Shown here: piece after piece, positions 1 to 7,686 of the stretch
How positions within the stretch are numbered: position 1 is the first letter of the stretch
How the letters are laid out: each line of letters opens with the position of its first letter
Source: a bacterium
GTDB taxonomy: Bacteria > CSSED10-310 > JAJRTK01
Direction: 5' to 3'
Length of the DNA: 34,126 nucleotides
NCBI GenBank assembly: GCA_024278345.1
Contig: JAJRTK010000082.1
Span: 1-34,126, forward strand
Translations under genes and position numbers: made by a program
The notes under the pieces: model-generated
Seen by the model: the letters and a program-made list of their open reading frames with translations, nothing else
The model's database searches: none
What the model was told of the DNA's origin: nothing

Positions 1-168
1 ACTCCCCGGAATCAGCTCCTTGCTCCACACCCTCAAGCTCGCCCTCTTCTTCCCAGTACTCCCCGGAATCAGCTCCTTGCTCCACACCCTCAAGCTCGCC
101 CTCTTCTTCCCAGTACTCCCCGGAATCAGCTCCTTGCTCCACACCCTCAAGCTCGCCCTCTTCTTCCC
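1..168 (-). repeat. 57-bp tandem repeat inside the acidic protein gene
   Basis: Near-identical 57-bp units begin at 9, 66 and 123, and the array continues off the left edge. The third copy diverges after about 165. The period is a multiple of three, so each unit adds 19 residues rich in Glu and Gly. Near-identity at the DNA level points to recent slippage or unequal recombination. It is coding repeat, not a CRISPR array, because there are no spacers. Confidence 0.93.
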
Positions 169-1712
169 AAGATTCCTCGGCCTCAATCTCCTCACTCTCT
201 TCGGGCAGCTTTCCAACTTCCCCGAAATCTCCCTCCTCTTCTTGCCTCAGGAATCCCGATTCAAGGGCCTCCGGGTCCTTTTGGTACTCCGATCCTTCAG
301 AACCGCCGACAGGGTCAAACTGGTCACTTTCCTCCCCCCCAATAAGCTCCCCGGACTGGTCCTCGTCTTCGAGACCCTTTCCTCCCTCAGTGCCTGGGTC
401 ACCCATGCCGCTGTCAGCGGAAAAACCGAGAGCCGCAAGATCGATAGAGCCCTCATCGACACTCAAAGAGGGCGGTGGTATCACCGCTCCATCTTCGAAT
501 TCCTCGTCGTCCAGATCTCCAAAAACTTGCCCAAAAAGATCATCAAAGACACCCGTATCCGTCACGTCGGGCATTTCGAAGAAGGATTCCCGGCTCTGCT
601 CGGCAATCCACTCCGCCGCGGACTCTTCCCGCTCCTCTTCTTCTTTTTCTTCCACCGCCGCCGGAGGCTCTGGATCCGCCCCCTCTTCGCGAGTCACAGT
701 GAGCTTGATCCCCTTGTATGCCCGGAAAAGATCCTGATCTCCCCCTTCGTCCTGGTGGACTTCGATGAGATGCTCCCCCGACAAACCGCTTTCCGCCCGT
801 TCCAAGCGCTCCGCGAGCTCGATCAGCTTCTCGGGAATCTCATCCGACACCCTCTGCGGAACCTCCATTGCGGCCTCAATGGCATCAAGGGATCCGGACA
901 TCGCAACGGATCTTGCACTGTTGAGCCGTAACTGGATGCCACGCAACTCTTCCATCAAGGGATCGAGCTCATCGATATTGGGTGCCACGCAAAGGTAGCT
1001 AAGTACCTTTTGCAGATCGACCATGGCCTCGGGGTTCTCCGAAAGATCATCCTCCGAATAGACCGTTACGAGGGCACCTAGAAAACGGCGGCCCATTTTT
1101 TGAGGTGATTCCCTGGACAACTCCTGGAGCAGCTCGTCGCTCAACATCGAAAGTTCTTGTACCCCGCCGACGACAAATGCTCCATCCCAAATCTCGAACT
1201 CCCCTGCCCCGCTCCAGGCCCTCGCGGAACGAGTGACCTGGGTATCGAGATCAGTTATTTCCGAGACCATTTCTTCGGTGGCCGGTGAAGATTCCTGCAT
1301 GGAAAAACGAAGATGGCGAAGGTTTCGCACCCAGGTTCGCCACGCAAGTTCCTGGGGATTCTGCCCCGAACAAAGCGCATCGAGAAGCCACAAGAGCTCT
1401 GCTTCTTCCAGGCCTGGCAGAATCTCGATCCGTCGAAAACCCGCTCTACGCAGGAAACGAACCCATGGAGCGTCCTCGCCATTGATGATCAACGATCCAT
1501 CGTATTCCATTCCCCTCTCGGAAAGATCGAGTCGAAGGGGGGAGTGGTAAACAGCAAGATGAAGTAGCTCAAAATAGACTTGAGTACAAAAGCGTCTCGC
1601 ATCGGTATTGTCGGATCCCAAGGCCCGAACTTTGATGGCCTGGGCGAATTTTCCAATGGTGGCTCTCAGCCTCGAACTCAGAGCCGGGTTCTTCTCGACA
1701 AGAGAGGTCATG
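1..1712 (-). CDS. Partial large acidic protein with C-terminal tandem repeats, function unknown
   Basis: The frame stays open from an ATG at 1712 to the left edge, about 570 codons, so the C-terminus lies outside the window. An in-frame TGA lies five codons upstream, and a GGGGTG precedes the ATG at suitable distance. The first ~300 residues look globular and mostly helical (Leu, Arg and Glu rich) and match no family I recognise. From about residue 330 the protein becomes very acidic and low in complexity, and it ends within the window in copies of a 19-residue unit containing EYWEEEGELEGVEQGADSG. No signal peptide or membrane segment is visible, so it is probably cytoplasmic. It has its own candidate promoter (1750-1779), separate from the citryl-CoA genes upstream. 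Short open frames on the other strand here, including one near 20-931, are shadows of this composition. The reading frame is secure; the function is unknown. Confidence 0.85.
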
Positions 1713-1749
1713 CGGCACCCCAATCAGGGTTCATGGGAGATCCCCGATA

Positions 1750-1779
1750 ATGATAACCGATCCTTCCCCTGCCACTCAA
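1750..1779 (-). promoter_or_regulatory. Candidate sigma70 promoter for the acidic protein gene
   Basis: Read on the minus strand, TTGAGT (1779-1774) is followed after 18 bp by TATCAT (1755-1750), which is 4/6 and 5/6 of the consensus. Transcription would start near 1743, leaving a leader of about 30 nt before the ATG at 1712. The site lies just past a possible terminator of the preceding gene. Motif match only. Confidence 0.45.
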
Positions 1780-1807
1780 GGAATGGGTCGGTTTGGTACG
1801 AGAAGAG

Positions 1808-1840
1808 TGGCGGGATTCCAGACCCGTTGTCCTCCCGCCA
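1808..1840 (-). terminator. Possible terminator after the citryl-CoA lyase gene
   Basis: An 8-bp perfect inverted repeat, TGGCGGGA at 1808-1815 and TCCCGCCA at 1833-1840, has a 17-nt loop and begins four bases past the lyase stop codon. Only a pyrimidine-rich stretch follows on the minus strand, with no clean T-run, so efficiency is uncertain. Confidence 0.4.
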
Positions 1841-1843
1841 AGC

Positions 1844-2626
1844 TCAATGTTCCTCGAAACCACGCGGCGGCGGACCATCGTAAGAATGGGATGTCGGAGA
1901 AACTCGGCGCATCGGTTTTTGCCGTTTTTTCTCTTCTAGCACGTGAGCAACCAGTCCCGGCATTCTTGCCATGAGAAAAAAACCATTGCCCACGGCGGGC
2001 TCAAAGCCAAGGTCCACAAGCAAGGCGGCAATAGCCCCATCGACGTTGAGAGGCATTTGGCGACGTAGCGCCAAACTAAGCTTCTCCGCAATCTCTGAAG
2101 CCAGTTTCACTCCGACTCCCGCAACTTCATTGGTGGTCGCCACTTGCAGCAAGCGGATTGCTCTGGGATCGCTGGTGTGGAGGCGATGCCCAAATCCTGG
2201 AATCCGCTCTTTTCGGCTTCTGGCCACAGCCACCAGGTCCGACGCAACAGAGGAAGGAAGGGCGCCTCCCTCCACGGAGCGGCACCCTTCCGACAGCAGC
2301 TCCATGCAGGCTTCTATTGCACCGCCATGATGTCGATTGATCGAAAGGACTCCCGCTGCAACCGAAGCCGAAAGTGACGCACCGGTGGACGCCACCGTAC
2401 GGGCAGCCAAGGTCGATGGCGGCGAAGCCCCATGGTCGATGGAGGAAACAAGAATCGCCTCCATCACCGCAGCTTCCCGAGGGCTGGGCAGTTCTCCGCG
2501 CAGTAAAAGGTAGACCATGGTCCCAAAATTGACTTGGCCCACCGCTTGATCCAGCGGGAACCCGCGGACACTCACCAAATTGGGTGCAATACGAGTCAGC
2601 GCGGTTTTCCAAACATTCTCCGCCAT
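1844..2626 (-). CDS. Citryl-CoA lyase (citrate synthase-fold, like the C-terminal part of ATP-citrate lyase)
   Basis: The predicted reaction is cleavage of citryl-CoA to acetyl-CoA and oxaloacetate in the cytoplasm. The 260-residue protein keeps the citrate synthase/ATP-citrate lyase landmarks in order: SSIDHGASPPST (the DHG segment), HHGGAIEA, GFGHRLHTSDPRA, and LNVDGAIAALLVDLG, which carries the catalytic Asp. It then has an NGFFLMARMPGLVAHVLEEK segment that follows the tail of ATP-citrate lyase closely. The length fits stand-alone citryl-CoA lyases and is short for citrate synthase. I chose ATG 2626 because GGGGA lies about 8 nt upstream. An ATG at 2641 is 6 nt past the preceding stop but has no visible ribosome site. 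The gene directly follows the alpha subunit of a CoA ligase, which implies a paired pathway. A related 3-methyl or homo-citryl substrate cannot be excluded. Confidence 0.82.
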   Translation of the reverse strand: MAENVWKTALTRIAPNLVSVRGFPLDQAVGQVNFGTMVYLLLRGELPSPREAAVMEAILVSSIDHGASPPSTLAARTVASTGASLSASVAAGVLSINRHHGGAIEACMELLSEGCRSVEGGALPSSVASDLVAVARSRKERIPGFGHRLHTSDPRAIRLLQVATTNEVAGVGVKLASEIAEKLSLALRRQMPLNVDGAIAALLVDLGFEPAVGNGFFLMARMPGLVAHVLEEKKRQKPMRRVSPTSHSYDGPPPRGFEEH

Positions 2627-2647
2627 GCGAACAGTCCCCATGAAAAT

Positions 2648-3547
2648 TTAGAGCGCATCAACGACGGCCTGGACGGCAGTCGGCAAATCATCAAATTTGG
2701 AGACAACACAAGCTCCAGCCTCAGAAAGCGCTTGGACCTTACTTTCGTGACTCCCTCTGTCGCCCTCCACAATGGCACCGGCATGGGAAAAGCGGGTTCC
2801 CTTCTGAGCACTTGCACCTCCGATGAAAGCGACAACGGGTTTGGTAACGGTCCCATTTGCCATGAGCTTAGCGGCCCGCTCTTCCTGACTTGTCCCGATC
2901 TCCCCAAACATCACGATAACGTCCGTGTCGGGATCAGCTTCGAACGCTTGCAACGCCGAGGGATGCGAAAAACCAACGACTGCATCCCCACCAACGTGAA
3001 CCATCGTCGATAACCCAATGCCTTTCTTACTCAAGTAATATCCAATCGCCGAAGTGATCCCTCCACTTCTGGAACAAACGCCGACTCTTCCAGGCAAGAA
3101 CCAACGTCGGGCCGCATCCGCCCTGCCACCCATCATGCCAAGAACAGCCTTTCCCGGCGACAAGACTCCCAAGGTGTTGGGGCCAATGAACTCGGCACCC
3201 ACCTGACGAGCTTCCTCCGCAATTTCCAAGACGTCGTGGATTGGCACGCGATCCGGAACGAGCACGAGCAAGCGTACCCCTGCCGCAATCGCCTCCAGCG
3301 CGGCTTCCTTGACAAGCGGCGCGGGGACATAGATCACCGATGCATCGAATGCCCCGTGGAACTCCACTGCCTCCTCCACAGTGTCGTACACAGGCAGGCC
3401 ATGGACTTCGCCGCCGCCTTTCCCGGGGGTTGTTCCACACAGAACGTGCGTCCCGTAGTCCAGCATCAGGCGAGTCCTTACACGGCCCTCTCGACCCGTG
3501 ATTCCCTGCACCAGCACCCGTGTTTTCTCATCGACGAGTATCGACAT
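2648..3547 (-). CDS. Citryl-CoA synthetase-type acyl-CoA ligase, alpha subunit (SucD family)
   Basis: This is the CoA-binding and phosphohistidine subunit of an ATP-dependent acid-CoA ligase. The 299 residues align end to end with E. coli SucD: MSILVDEKTRVLVQGITG with the CoA-binding Rossmann start, TPGKGG, ASVIYVPAP, GEIG, and SHAGAI with the phosphohistidine at about His255. The segment SRSGGITSA is closer to ATP-citrate lyase (SRSGGM) than to SucD (SRSGTL). That and the adjoining citryl-CoA lyase make citrate the likely substrate. The start is ATG 3547, matching the family N-terminus; the frame is open to 3592, but that extension has no similarity. The beta partner lies 105 bp upstream, and the lyase starts 21 bp after the stop codon. 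Succinate or malate as substrate remains possible. Confidence 0.82.
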   Translation of the reverse strand: MSILVDEKTRVLVQGITGREGRVRTRLMLDYGTHVLCGTTPGKGGGEVHGLPVYDTVEEAVEFHGAFDASVIYVPAPLVKEAALEAIAAGVRLLVLVPDRVPIHDVLEIAEEARQVGAEFIGPNTLGVLSPGKAVLGMMGGRADAARRWFLPGRVGVCSRSGGITSAIGYYLSKKGIGLSTMVHVGGDAVVGFSHPSALQAFEADPDTDVIVMFGEIGTSQEERAAKLMANGTVTKPVVAFIGGASAQKGTRFSHAGAIVEGDRGSHESKVQALSEAGACVVSKFDDLPTAVQAVVDAL

Positions 3548-3652
3548 TGTTACTTCTTGGCTCCAACGTTGGGCTCGGCCGTCACCGAGCAAAAGGACGG
3601 AAACCAGATCTTCTCAACGGCTCGATGGATCACCGACGGGGACACCGAACTC

Positions 3653-5182
3653 TCAGGTGTCCAAGCCCGGAATTGGCAGAGTGATACAAACAGCATTCTC
3701 GCCGCGAAAGAAGCACTCTTGTTCGCAGGCCAAACACTCGGTGCATTTTCCCCGAGCTGCTTCTCGTGGCGTAATCTTGAGTCTGGGAACGCCATCGACA
3801 AGGGTCAGAATCCCTGGTCGGCACGCGGTGATGCAAACAGCTTCAGGACATCGGAAACAACGATCGTGGTCAAAGTCAACCCTGCCCCCGGTGACCGTGT
3901 CGAACCCATAATTGACAACGAGTTCCGCCTCATTTTCTCGGGGCTTTGGACCCGGCAATGGCCACCGGTCCGGATGGTCCACGAGCTCTCGCAACCGCTG
4001 AGCACACTCAGCGGCTGAATCATCCGACTTGTAGCCTTCGACGGGTACTGGCAAGTGGCTAGTGTAAACCTCCAAGAGCTCCACAGCTTCGTCTTCGCAA
4101 TTCCCTCCAAGGCGAACGACCGCCGGAACGGTCAAGGGCGTCTCCAAGAACGCCTTCACCAGGCCACGGGCAGAATTGTATTGTTCTTGGCTAGCAACTC
4201 CCGATCCCGAGCCGAAATACCCGACGATATTCGACTGGGCTAGCATGATTCGGGCGGCTCGGTACACTTTGGAGGCGGGTGGGTTTCCCGAAGTATCGGT
4301 AAAGTTTGCCAGACAAAACCCCTCGTTCTTGGCGGCATCCATGCTCATCATGGACCCACCGCCACCAGCCCCGTGGAATGCTATACGCGGGCGATCATCG
4401 TCATCGTCGAACTCGATGAAGTAGAAGGTACCCCGGTAGTCGTTCTTTTCCACGTCGTAGGCAATCCGGTCCAATCTGGAAGGTGGTCTGGAAAGCTCGC
4501 GGGCGATCTCGATTCCAAGCTCAGGATGGCGAAACACCGCATAATCGTCCACGGCGATCCGACAATCGAGAGCCAACACCCTGCCATCGCGGGTTTCCAC
4601 AAGAGGGTTGATCTCCAACGATCGGGCCTCACACGAGCGAAAAAGCTTCACGGCTTTGACCAACACACTGGACACGGCCAAGAGACGTTTCCCGCGAAAC
4701 CCCGCCTGTCGAACGATACTGCGAGCCTCGTGACCACGGAAACTCTTCAACATGGAGAGCTCCCTCCTGACAACTTTGTCCGGGGAGCTGCCAAGAATCT
4801 CCTCGATACCGGAACCGCCGATTGGTGCAAAAAGAAGCACCGGGCGACTCACGCTATCGTCCACATAAATCGAAAGAAACATCTCCCGGGCAATCTCTAC
4901 CTTTTGCTCGACGAGGAGTCTATCCACGGGAAACCCCCCAAGTTTTAGCCCCAGGAGTTCCCGTGCGATGGGTGCAACATCCTCTGGCCCATCAGCAAAG
5001 CGAATGCCGCCCTGGGCCGCCCGGCTGGTGGTCCAAACTTGGGCCTTTAGCACAACGGATTCTCCGAGATCAGAAACGGTGGAAACCGCATCTTCCGCCG
5101 ACTTCACGACCTTCCCCGCCGGAACTCCGACACCCGCCTGGCGCAATAGGTTTTTACCCTGGTACTCATGCAGTCGAGCCAT
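3653..5182 (-). CDS. Citryl-CoA synthetase-type ligase, beta (ATP-grasp) subunit fused to a 2[4Fe-4S] ferredoxin domain
   Basis: Residues 1 to about 420 are a SucC-like ATP-grasp subunit: MARLHEYQGKNLLRQAG, VVLKAQVWTTSRAAQGGI, LEINPLV, FHGAGGGGSMMSMDAAKNEG and DTSGNPPASKVYRAARIML. The usual GGRGKAGG nucleotide loop is altered to TTSRAAQGG. Residues ~435-509 are an added ferredoxin-like domain. It has Cys at about 442, 445, 450 and 454 (CxxCx4CxxxC) and 480, 483, 486 and 490 (CxxCxxCxxxC), enough for two [4Fe-4S] clusters. SucC is normally near 390 residues, so the ~85-residue tail is extra. ATG 5182 gives the typical family start. An 89-bp gap separates it from the GTPase gene upstream and contains a 6-bp-stem hairpin at 5238-5254. 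The enzyme class is well supported; the substrate and the role of the clusters are inferred. Confidence 0.85.
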   Translation of the reverse strand: MARLHEYQGKNLLRQAGVGVPAGKVVKSAEDAVSTVSDLGESVVLKAQVWTTSRAAQGGIRFADGPEDVAPIARELLGLKLGGFPVDRLLVEQKVEIAREMFLSIYVDDSVSRPVLLFAPIGGSGIEEILGSSPDKVVRRELSMLKSFRGHEARSIVRQAGFRGKRLLAVSSVLVKAVKLFRSCEARSLEINPLVETRDGRVLALDCRIAVDDYAVFRHPELGIEIARELSRPPSRLDRIAYDVEKNDYRGTFYFIEFDDDDDRPRIAFHGAGGGGSMMSMDAAKNEGFCLANFTDTSGNPPASKVYRAARIMLAQSNIVGYFGSGSGVASQEQYNSARGLVKAFLETPLTVPAVVRLGGNCEDEAVELLEVYTSHLPVPVEGYKSDDSAAECAQRLRELVDHPDRWPLPGPKPRENEAELVVNYGFDTVTGGRVDFDHDRCFRCPEAVCITACRPGILTLVDGVPRLKITPREAARGKCTECLACEQECFFRGENAVCITLPIPGLDT

Positions 5183-5271
5183 CGCTGTATCTCTTCCCTA
5201 CCCAATCACCACAAGATTAAGTCTCCCGAACCATCTAGACGAGCGCTTCTCGTCGGGGGACTATGAGGATC

Positions 5272-6246
5272 TCAGCCGTCCAATCTGTTTCTCAGATTCT
5301 CGATGCGCCGCATGAGGTCAGCCTGCGCTTCCAATATCTGGATCGCTCGGCTCGATAGCTCCGCAAGCTCCCGTTTCAAGACAGAGGCTTCGGCGCCCCC
5401 TTCCCATTGATCGAGGGAAGTTGTGGTCTCCCCCTGGTCGGCGCGAACTCGCCATTCGGCTTCTTCCATGCGGCGGGCGCCCACTTGCCCCAACCGGCCC
5501 GTATCCGTTGGGACCATATTGGGGAGGCGAGTGGTCTCGTCCGCCATGATGGGCATGCGAATCGAGCGCGTCTCTTCATCCGGGTCCGCTGCTTCGCCGC
5601 TCCCCAATGCTTCCTGCGCCTTTTGGATTTGCTCGCGCTTTCTCCGCAAGAGATCTTCCCGGTATCGGCGCCCAATCTCCACGAGAAGCATTCGACCGAT
5701 ACTCTGGAATGACTCCAAGATGCCCTCGCCATCAAGGGACGAAGTAGCAAACCACGGAACCCGGCGCATGTTCAAGTCACTGTTGAGCTGCTCGATGGAG
5801 CGCGCCGTTTCCAAGTCTCTTTTGTTGTAAAGGAACATCAGGGGAACAGAATCAGGATCGGGTCCTCGAGCCGACAATTCTTTGACAAGCGCCTCGTAGG
5901 ACCCGCGATTCATTTCAGCGGCCCCGGGGCCAGAATCGGCTACGAAGACGACGGCATCGACCCCTTGCAAGACCTTGTCCCAGGTTTCTTCGGCGGAGAT
6001 ACTGCCAGACGCGGTCATCAACTGAAAACGAATTCGCATTCCGGTGACCTCTCCGACATTGACCGGATGGAAGTCGAAGTACATGAGACTGCCTTCACCG
6101 GAAGCAACTGTAACGAGTTTCCCGCGGGCCTCGGCATCGACCCGATCAAAGATGTACCGAAGCGTTGTGCTCTTTCCGGCCTTGCGCGGACCGCAATAGA
6201 CAATCTTCCCGGTGATTTCTCGCTCTTTGTAATTGTAAAATACCAT
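5272..6246 (-). CDS. MglA-like small GTPase with long coiled-coil C-terminal extension
   Basis: Residues 1-190 follow Myxococcus MglA, a cell-polarity GTPase, almost without gaps: MVFYNYKEREITGKIVYCGP, P-loop GPRKAGKST (19-27), FDF, QGVDAVVFVADSG, NKRD (141-144) and SSLDGEG. Two catalytic positions differ. The equivalent of Arg53 is Ser, and the equivalent of Gln82 in the PGQ motif is Ser (TASGS). Residues 195-212 and 286-322 are Glu/Arg/Leu-rich and probably coiled coil, with a disordered acidic linker between; MglA itself ends near 195. I chose ATG 6246 because it matches the MglA start; a TTG at 6288 would add 14 unrelated residues. No roadblock gene is adjacent, but two roadblock-like genes lie at 21371-22628. 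The protein is cytoplasmic, and a role in polarity or localisation is inferred. Confidence 0.85.
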   Translation of the reverse strand: MVFYNYKEREITGKIVYCGPRKAGKSTTLRYIFDRVDAEARGKLVTVASGEGSLMYFDFHPVNVGEVTGMRIRFQLMTASGSISAEETWDKVLQGVDAVVFVADSGPGAAEMNRGSYEALVKELSARGPDPDSVPLMFLYNKRDLETARSIEQLNSDLNMRRVPWFATSSLDGEGILESFQSIGRMLLVEIGRRYREDLLRRKREQIQKAQEALGSGEAADPDEETRSIRMPIMADETTRLPNMVPTDTGRLGQVGARRMEEAEWRVRADQGETTTSLDQWEGGAEASVLKRELAELSSRAIQILEAQADLMRRIENLRNRLDG

Positions 6247-6582
6247 GGAGTTTCCGCGCCAGTTTTCTGAATAAGCCTCGATGGTCAAATGCCCCGGCTA
6301 CCACGATCCAATCGACCGGATCAGGCGCGGGCATCGCGAAGCGGAACCAATGCGCCCGACTGCCTCGCTACGATCCCGATTGAGATTTCCGGGCTTACGC
6401 CATTTGCGTCCCACAAAGCTGGAGCCTACTCTTCCATACTCTCTAATCCCCCCTGTGGTCAACCCAAAAAACATCCTTTCAAGGTATCGGGTACGGCCTC
6501 TCACTGAAATCAGCAGTCAAGGAAAAAGGCGATTCGCCCCCTTGTCTAAGGTTTCATCTTCAGACACCCTACGGAGCCAACG
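6247..6582. promoter_or_regulatory. Divergent intergenic region between the GTPase and the NicO-like gene
   Basis: There is no credible gene in these 336 bp. On the minus strand TTGACC (6462-6457) and TATGGA (6438-6433) are 18 bp apart and could form a promoter for the GTPase, with a leader of about 180 nt. The -10 match is weak. On the plus strand I see no good promoter. The NicO-like ATG at 6583 is preceded by ACGGAG at ribosome-site distance. Confidence 0.3.
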
Positions 6583-7299
6583 ATGGACCCTAATCCCACA
6601 CTATCGATTCTTATGGGCACAGCCGCAAGCGTCGGATTCGTGCATACCCTTATCGGAGTGGATCACTCGCTCCCCTTCATTGCCATTGGCCGCGCCAAAA
6701 AGTGGTCCATGAGTAAGGTGCTCCTCTTGACCTTTGGATGCGGCCTCGCTCATGTCCTTTCGTCGGTAGTCCTCGGCTTTGTTGGGCTTGGTTTCGGCGT
6801 CGCCGTTGATCGCCTGAACTGGATCGAAAGCAATCGCGGCGAGATCACTGTGTGGCTTCTCATTGGATTTGGCCTCGCCTATGCGAGTTGGGCCATGGTC
6901 CGGCGCCACCGGGGGAAACGCCACACCCACCTCCACGCTCACGCCGAGGGCGTCGTCCACACGCACGAACACGACCACCACCAAGGACACATCCATCCTC
7001 ACGCCGACTCCAAGAACGTCTTAACGGTCTGGAGTTTGTTCATCATCTTCGTGTTGGGTCCCTGCGAACCGCTTATCCCCCTTATGATGGTCCCAGCCCT
7101 TGAAATCGGAGTGGGTTCGACGGTGCTTGTGGTGGCGGTTTTTTCTCTGGTTACAATCGGAACCATGCTCGCTATCGTGGCAATCGGTTACATTGGCCTT
7201 GGCCTTCCGACATTCCGCAAGCTAGAAAGCCACGCCGACGTCCTGGCAGGGTTGGCCATCGCCGCTGCAGGAGTCGCAATTCACCTGTTCGGCATTTGA
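6583..7299 (+). CDS. NicO/UreH-like membrane transporter with His-rich loop (probable Ni/Co)
   Basis: This is a 238-residue inner-membrane protein with about six hydrophobic segments. Helix 1 carries HTLIGVDH (His21, Asp27, His28), the kind of His/Asp signature found in NicO/RcnA and UreH-like permeases. It continues LPFIAIGRAKKWSM and FGCGLAHVLSSVVLG, as in UreH-domain proteins. Residues ~107-140 form a soluble loop with 13 histidines (for example HTHEHDHHQGHIHPH), typical of metal-binding loops. Helices with LGPCEPLIPLMM and GYIGLGLP follow. The ATG at 6583 has ACGGAG upstream. It stands alone, with ~390 bp before the next gene. Transport of nickel or cobalt is inferred from the family and the loop; related proteins are also annotated as sulfite exporters, so the substrate is uncertain. 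Confidence 0.75.
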   Translation: MDPNPTLSILMGTAASVGFVHTLIGVDHSLPFIAIGRAKKWSMSKVLLLTFGCGLAHVLSSVVLGFVGLGFGVAVDRLNWIESNRGEITVWLLIGFGLAYASWAMVRRHRGKRHTHLHAHAEGVVHTHEHDHHQGHIHPHADSKNVLTVWSLFIIFVLGPCEPLIPLMMVPALEIGVGSTVLVVAVFSLVTIGTMLAIVAIGYIGLGLPTFRKLESHADVLAGLAIAAAGVAIHLFGI

Positions 7300-7686
7300 A
7301 ATGAAAAATGGACGGAGTCGATTGGGTCCTCTTTGGTGAGGAAGTTCGCCGGTGGCAAAATGGGCGGCCAGCGTGCAGCGGTGGCGAGCGATGGGAGCGG
7401 AAGCCAACTCAAGGTAGAATAGTCGGTTCATCCTGTTTGGGCCTCGATGCTGGAGCCAATCCAAGGGCGAACGCTGTTTGGGCCATCAACTACAGTCTGC
7501 TAGTTTACTTGGGAAATCAATGCTTCAGTTGAAAAGTGGATTTCCACTGGGTTGGTGGCGCAGCGGGAATCCATCTGGGTTTTCATCGTGGAGCAACCAC
7601 TTTTCGTCAGAAAAATCAGGAAAAAGCGCCAGAATGATCCAGACCAACGGGAAGGTGGCTGGCAGCGATTCCACAGAGATAACGAC
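7300..7686 (+). other. 387-bp non-coding leader before the giant kinase gene
   Basis: No gene is recognisable. The kinase frame is open upstream to a TTG at 7552, but the added residues have no domain character. A short inverted repeat, AGTGGA-TT-TCCACT, lies at about 7535-7548, and a second copy of CCACTTTTC near 7599 can pair with its left arm. No convincing promoter was found. Confidence 0.3.

Noticed and set aside
1-168. Possible CRISPR array
   Set aside because: Contiguous 57-bp units with no spacers and a multiple-of-three period; coding repeat.
20-931. Long plus-strand open frame with Leu/Phe/Pro repeats at the left edge
   Set aside because: It is the complement of the acidic repeat gene; the minus-strand frame is continuous for 570 codons and has start signals.
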